The notes below the pieces were generated by a model that saw nothing but the letters and a program-made list of their open reading frames with translations, searched no databases and was not told the DNA's origin. From NCBI GenBank assembly GCA_902388545.1, contig CABMPS010000080.1:1-8476 (forward strand): 8,476 bases of DNA, given 5' to 3'. The DNA is from an uncultured Collinsella sp. Its GTDB lineage: Bacteria > Actinomycetota > Coriobacteriia > Coriobacteriales > Coriobacteriaceae. Positions 6,168 to 8,476 of the stretch are shown here, one piece after another (position 1 is the stretch's first letter; each line of letters begins with the position of its first letter). Both the position numbers and the translations under genes were made by a program.

Positions 6168-6872
6168 ATGGGCGTCGTCGATCCCTTTTCTGTTGCTCGG
6201 GCTGCTGGGCTCGAGCTCGTGCGGACGTCCGAGGGCCTTACGCTCACCGACGGCACGATGGAGTTGCGTGCCGATTTTGGCCGCATGCTTCCACGGCTCA
6301 AGCAGGGTCGTCTGCAGCAAGAGCTGTTGGTAAAGGCTGCGCGCACAAAAGGCATCGAACAACCATGGGCGATTGATGCCACAGCAGGCTTTGGCGAGGA
6401 CTCGCTGCTGCTGGCGGCCGCGGGCTTTACCGTCGATCTGTATGAACAGGATTGCGTGATCGCGGCGCTTCTCAAGGATGCCTTGGATCGCGCGACAGAT
6501 GATCCGGCGCTTGCGACAGCCGTGGCACGAATGCGCTTGCATGCGGGCGAGGACAGCATCGCCGGCCTTCGCCATGTAGCTGAGCTGATCGGGCAGGGCG
6601 AGCTCACCGCTCCTGACGTGGTATATCTGGACCCCATGTTTCCCGGGCGCACCAAGAGCGCGGCGGTGAAAAAGAAGTTCCAACTCTTGCATCATCTGGA
6701 ACAGCCGTGTGCCGATGAGGAGACGCTGGTCGAAGCCGCGCTTGCGGTGCACCCGCGTAAGGTCGTTATCAAGCGGCCGGTGAAGGGGCCGCTGCTTGCC
6801 GGCGTTAAGCCGAGCTATCAGCTTGCGGGCAAGGCCGTTCGCTACGATGTTTTGGTGCCGCCGCGCCCGTAG
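6168..6872 (+). CDS. rsmJ: 16S rRNA m2G1516 methyltransferase, RsmJ family
   Basis: A 234-aa SAM-dependent methyltransferase. RsmJ of E. coli methylates N2 of G1516 in 16S rRNA helix 45. Conserved blocks in order are: LRADFGRMLPRLKQG near 33-47; motif I AIDATAGFGEDSLLLAAAGF at 68-87; YEQDCVIAALLKDAL at 92-106; the catalytic-region block VVYLDPMFPGRTKSAAVKKK at 151-170; and VVIKRP at 199-204. DPMFP followed by K-S-A-x-V-K-K is diagnostic of RsmJ. The N-terminal domain of about 65 aa is shorter and different from the enterobacterial one. Start ATG 6168 has AAGGAG at 6157-6162; an in-frame GTG at 6162 overlaps that site and is rejected. It follows the 47-aa gene and ends 48 nt from the convergent zinc-ribbon gene. 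Confidence 0.93.
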   Translation: MGVVDPFSVARAAGLELVRTSEGLTLTDGTMELRADFGRMLPRLKQGRLQQELLVKAARTKGIEQPWAIDATAGFGEDSLLLAAAGFTVDLYEQDCVIAALLKDALDRATDDPALATAVARMRLHAGEDSIAGLRHVAELIGQGELTAPDVVYLDPMFPGRTKSAAVKKKFQLLHHLEQPCADEETLVEAALAVHPRKVVIKRPVKGPLLAGVKPSYQLAGKAVRYDVLVPPRP

Positions 6873-6884
6873 CTTGCGTGCGAT

Positions 6885-6910
6885 GGCCGGCGCTTCGCCA
6901 GCGCCGTGCC
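6885..6910. other. GC hairpin between convergent genes
   Basis: CGGCGCT (6888-6894) pairs with AGCGCCG (6900-6906) around a 5-nt loop, extended by GGC/GCC across a one-base bulge. It occupies the 48-bp gap between the rsmJ stop and the zinc-ribbon stop. There is no T-run on either strand, so it would be a non-canonical terminator or 3'-end protector at most. Confidence 0.4.
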
Positions 6911-6920
6911 GATGCGGGGT

Positions 6921-7217
6921 CTATTTCCAGGGGTGCGACGTCAGATGCCATCCGCCGCAGTATTCGCATTTGTAGCAGGCAAGGCCGCGCCGCCCGCGGT
7001 TTTCGCAGTCGGCCATAACTGCCTCGGCCTCGGCGCGCGTGTCGTAACGGTTTTTGCGTTCGCACGACTTGTAGCGCCAGGCTTCATCGCGCTCGGCGTC
7101 TAGTGCGTCGCGGCGCTCGTCTTCGCGCGCAAACAGATCGCTCATATCGCCGCCGGTGGCAGCGCCCAAAAACTCGCTTTTGGCTTTTGACCAGGCGGCT
7201 CGCTTTTTGCTCCCCAT
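6921..7217 (-). CDS. Small zinc-ribbon protein, unknown function
   Basis: 98 aa, cytoplasmic, function unknown. The N-terminal half is charged and probably helical (MGSKKRAAWSKAKSEF, then REDERRDALDAERDEAWRYK). The C-terminal half has Cys52, Cys71, Cys81, Cys84, Cys87, His91 and His95. CYKCEYCGGWHLTSH at 81-95 matches a recurring small-protein motif in which YxCxxCxxWHLT follows a K/R-x-x-Y-x-T-x-x-x-A segment (here KNRYDTRAEAEA). I infer one zinc site, perhaps nucleic-acid binding. Start ATG 7215-7217 has GAGAGGAG about ten bases upstream. A longer frame would begin at TTG 7236-7238, overlapping that site, and is rejected. Stop TAG is at 6921-6923. It is divergent from the GNAT gene across a symmetric promoter element, so the two may be coregulated. 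Confidence 0.82.
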   Translation of the reverse strand: MGSKKRAAWSKAKSEFLGAATGGDMSDLFAREDERRDALDAERDEAWRYKSCERKNRYDTRAEAEAVMADCENRGRRGLACYKCEYCGGWHLTSHPWK

Positions 7218-7241
7218 CTGCTTCGCGCTCCTCTCCAAACG

Positions 7242-7273
7242 TTGGTATCATTGCTCAATCAAAGTGATACCAA
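7242..7273. promoter_or_regulatory. Symmetric divergent promoter/operator
   Basis: TTGGTATCA (7242-7250) and TGATACCAA (7265-7273) form a perfect 9-bp inverted repeat with a 14-nt centre, midway between the divergent zinc-ribbon and GNAT starts. Each strand reads TTGGTA (4 of 6 to a -35), then 18 bp, then GATACC (weak -10), so the same DNA could fire both ways. It could equally be a dimeric repressor site. The whole gap is only 77 bp, so the promoters of both genes must be here. Confidence 0.5.
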
Positions 7274-7294
7274 TAAACGTGAGGTCGCCGCGTG

Positions 7295-7783
7295 ATGATC
7301 AGAAAAACCCTCGATACCGACATTCCCGCCGTCATGGCTATCTATGACGCGGCCCGCGCCTTTATGCGCGCGCATGGCAACGCCACGCAGTGGCCCGAGG
7401 GCACGCCTTCGGCCGAGCAGCTGGCTGCCGATATTGCCGCTGGTGGCAGTTACGTGTGCGAAGTCGACGGCCGCGTGGTGGCGACGTTTGCCTTTTTACC
7501 GGGTCCGGACGAGTGCTATGACGTGATTGAGGACGGTCAATGGCGCAGCGACACTCCGTATGCCGTGCTGCATCGCGTGGCATCCGACGGCACCGTGCAC
7601 GGTATCGCGGCGGCGATGTTTGCCTTTGCCAAGGAATGCGCCGACCATCTGCGTATTGACACGCACGAGGACAACTTGCCCATGCAGGGCGCCATCGCCA
7701 AGGCGGGGTTCGAGCGTATCGGTATCGTCTATGTGTCCGACGGCACGGCGCGTGTCGCGTTTGATTGGCTGCGCGAGGCGTAG
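7295..7783 (+). CDS. GNAT-family N-acetyltransferase
   Basis: 162 aa, cytoplasmic, transferring acetyl from acetyl-CoA to an unknown amine. It starts MIRKTLDTDIPAVMAIYDAA, typical of GNAT strand 1 and helix 1. VCEVDGRVVATFAF at 54-67 is the central strand pair. VLHRVASDGTVHGIAAAMFA at 91-110 holds strand 4 and the acetyl-CoA loop. IDTHEDNLPMQGAIAKAGFE at 121-140 and GIVYVSDGTARVAFD at 143-157 close the fold. The loop reads H-G-I-A-A-A, looser than the usual Q/R-x-x-G-x-G/A. ATG 7295 follows an in-frame GTG at 7292. GAGGT at 7281-7285 fits either; ATG is chosen because relatives begin M-I-R. Stop TAG is at 7781-7783. It is divergent from the zinc-ribbon gene and followed by a strong terminator. 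Confidence 0.9.
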   Translation: MIRKTLDTDIPAVMAIYDAARAFMRAHGNATQWPEGTPSAEQLAADIAAGGSYVCEVDGRVVATFAFLPGPDECYDVIEDGQWRSDTPYAVLHRVASDGTVHGIAAAMFAFAKECADHLRIDTHEDNLPMQGAIAKAGFERIGIVYVSDGTARVAFDWLREA

Positions 7784-7817
7784 GAGCCAAGGCACGTATC
7801 ATCACCCAGCTCAAATA

Positions 7818-7845
7818 AAAAATGGCCCCGAGTGGGGCCATTTTT
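7818..7845. terminator. Perfect bidirectional intrinsic terminator
   Basis: Arms AAAAATGGCCCC (7818-7829) and GGGGCCATTTTT (7834-7845) are exact complements around a GAGT loop. On plus it ends GNAT transcription 34 nt after the stop. On minus it gives a run of six Ts and would end any transcript from the 7846-8014 region. Confidence 0.95.
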
Positions 7846-8014
7846 GGTAAAACGCGTCGTTGTGGGACTCGCATTGTTACCGCCCCAGATGAACCCGGGC
7901 AGACAAAAAGGGGAGGTGCCGGCTTTCGCAAGGCGCGAACCTACGAAAATCGCCGCGCGGCAACGCGGGGCGATGAGCTCGGTCGGGGGATAGGGCCCGC
8001 TTCGCCCACCGGCC
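7818..8014 (-). ncRNA. Candidate structured small RNA of about 200 nt, unidentified
   Basis: A minus-strand extended -10 box TGATACAAT (8020-8028) is followed about 6 nt later by a likely G start near 8014, and the minus-strand run ends in the perfect terminator at 7818-7845. Between them are GC hairpins: GGGCC/GGCCC near 8014-7992; AUCGCC/GGCGAU with an inner GCG/CGC (7974-7949); and UUUCGUAGG/CCUUGCGAAA with one bulge (7948-7924). The third hairpin contains a U-G wobble that would be a C-A mismatch on plus, which favours minus as the RNA strand. There is no credible protein frame. I could not match it to tmRNA, RNase P, SRP or 6S RNA signatures. A long plus-strand leader for the GTPase is the alternative. 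Confidence 0.4.
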
Positions 8015-8019
8015 CGTAA

Positions 8020-8029
8020 ATTGTATCAT
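8020..8029. promoter_or_regulatory. Overlapping divergent -10 boxes
   Basis: Minus reads TACAAT (8020-8025) preceded by TG-A, an extended -10. Plus reads TATCAT (8024-8029) with a weak TTCGCC 17 bp upstream (8001-8006). The minus promoter would drive the candidate RNA and the plus one the GTPase with a leader of about 55 nt. The two polymerases cannot bind together, so the outputs should be mutually exclusive at any moment. Confidence 0.5.
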
Positions 8030-8047
8030 CCAGTGTGGAGCGTGAAC

Positions 8048-8070
8048 GCCCGTTGCCGCGTGCGATGGGC
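8048..8070 (+). promoter_or_regulatory. Leader hairpin upstream of the GTPase gene
   Basis: GCCCGTTGC (8048-8056) pairs with GCGATGGGC (8062-8070), nine pairs including two G-U wobbles, around a 5-nt loop. The wobbles make it stable only in plus-strand RNA. It ends about 10 nt before the AGAGGAGAG ribosome binding site. No T-run follows, so it is not a plain attenuator. A role in translation or mRNA stability is possible. Confidence 0.45.
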
Positions 8071-8089
8071 TTGCAATAAGAGGAGAGCC

Positions 8090-8476
8090 ATGTCGAAGCA
8101 AGCGGTCGTTGGAATCTTGGCGCATGTCGATGCCGGCAAGACCACGTTGGCCGAGGCCATGCTGTTCAACGCGGGCCGCATTCGCAAGCGTGGCCGCGTG
8201 GACGATGGCGATTCGCATCTGGACACTAACACGATCGAGCGCGAGCGCGGCATCACGATTTTCTCGTCGCAGGCCGTGCTCGACCACGGCGATACCCACG
8301 TCATGCTCGTGGATGCTCCCGGCCATGTCGATTTTTCTGCCGAGGCGGAGCGCACGTTGCGCGCGCTCGACTACGCGATTTTGGTGGTAGGCGCCAACGA
8401 TGGCGTGCAGGGACACACCGAAACCCTGTGGCGTCTGCTTGCGCGCTATGACATCCCGACGTTCATCTTCATTAAC
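8090..8476 (+). CDS. Tet(M)-like ribosome-protection translational GTPase, 5' part
   Basis: The first 129 residues of an EF-G-like GTPase; the gene runs off the window. G1 is AHVDAGKT at 11-18, G2 RGIT at 53-56, G3 DAPGH at 75-79, and the G4 motif (NKxD) starts with the last codon, Asn129. The wording HVDAGKTTLAEAMLFNAG, DTNTIERERGITI and VLVVGANDGVQGHTETLWRLL follows the Tet(M)/Tet(O)/Tet(W) protection family rather than EF-G or TypA. These GTPases remove tetracycline from the ribosome, but many intrinsic gut homologues have no proven resistance role. ATG 8090 follows GAGGAG. GC-rich codons match the neighbours, so recent acquisition is not indicated. The C-terminal loops that decide true resistance are outside the window. 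Confidence 0.88.
   Translation, partial: MSKQAVVGILAHVDAGKTTLAEAMLFNAGRIRKRGRVDDGDSHLDTNTIERERGITIFSSQAVLDHGDTHVMLVDAPGHVDFSAEAERTLRALDYAILVVGANDGVQGHTETLWRLLARYDIPTFIFIN

Noticed and set aside
5808..6752. Minus-strand 314-aa frame across the 47-aa gene and rsmJ
   Set aside because: No domain or ribosome binding site, and it overlaps clear RsmJ motifs on the other strand.
6885..6910. Hairpin as intrinsic terminator for rsmJ or the zinc-ribbon gene
   Set aside because: No T-run follows on either strand.
7846..8014. 6S RNA, SRP RNA, RNase P RNA, tmRNA or a riboswitch
   Set aside because: None of their conserved core strings were found, and the 5' and 3' ends do not pair into the closing stem expected of 6S RNA.

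Overview
The window is GC-rich and densely coded on both strands. It looks like the chromosome of a gut Coriobacteriia, most likely Collinsella. This rests on codon and base style, strong AAGGAG-type ribosome binding sites, and intergenic elements built on GGGGACGTTC, GACTAGTC and GGGACAGGTTTATTTTGG, which I associate with Collinsella. The taxon is an inference from memory, not a search result. No transposase, integrase, CRISPR array, tRNA or rRNA gene was seen.

Layout from left to right: uracil-DNA glycosylase ung (minus) lies downstream of a DMT/EamA transporter (minus). A divergent LysR-type regulator (plus) faces that transporter across a 158-bp region with overlapping, mirror-image promoters and a T-N11-A operator candidate. 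Convergent to LysR is a MATE efflux gene (minus) broken by a 1-nt deletion near its 5' end. A 235-bp gap full of palindromes and inverted repeats separates it from rlmA (plus, 23S rRNA m1G methyltransferase), which ends in a strong terminator. Next come a 133-aa four-helix membrane protein (minus), a 47-aa single-helix protein (plus) and rsmJ (plus, 16S rRNA m2G1516 methyltransferase). A small zinc-ribbon protein (minus) and a GNAT acetyltransferase (plus) then diverge from a 9-bp inverted-repeat promoter/operator. The last 306-bp gap holds a perfect bidirectional terminator, a highly structured stretch that is probably an unidentified ncRNA of about 200 nt on the minus strand, and overlapping divergent promoters. 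The window ends inside a Tet(M)-like ribosome-protection GTPase (plus, 5' part only) whose leader contains a hairpin.

Functionally this is mostly housekeeping and accessory chromosome. Three separate genes act on the ribosome (rlmA, rsmJ, Tet(M)-like GTPase) and one efflux gene is broken. They do not form one operon, so a joint role in tolerance to ribosome-targeting compounds is only a hypothesis. The least explained parts are the 7846-8014 structured region, the 4220-4333 repeat cluster, the zinc-ribbon/GNAT pair, and the repeated use of face-to-face promoters with overlapping -10 boxes.
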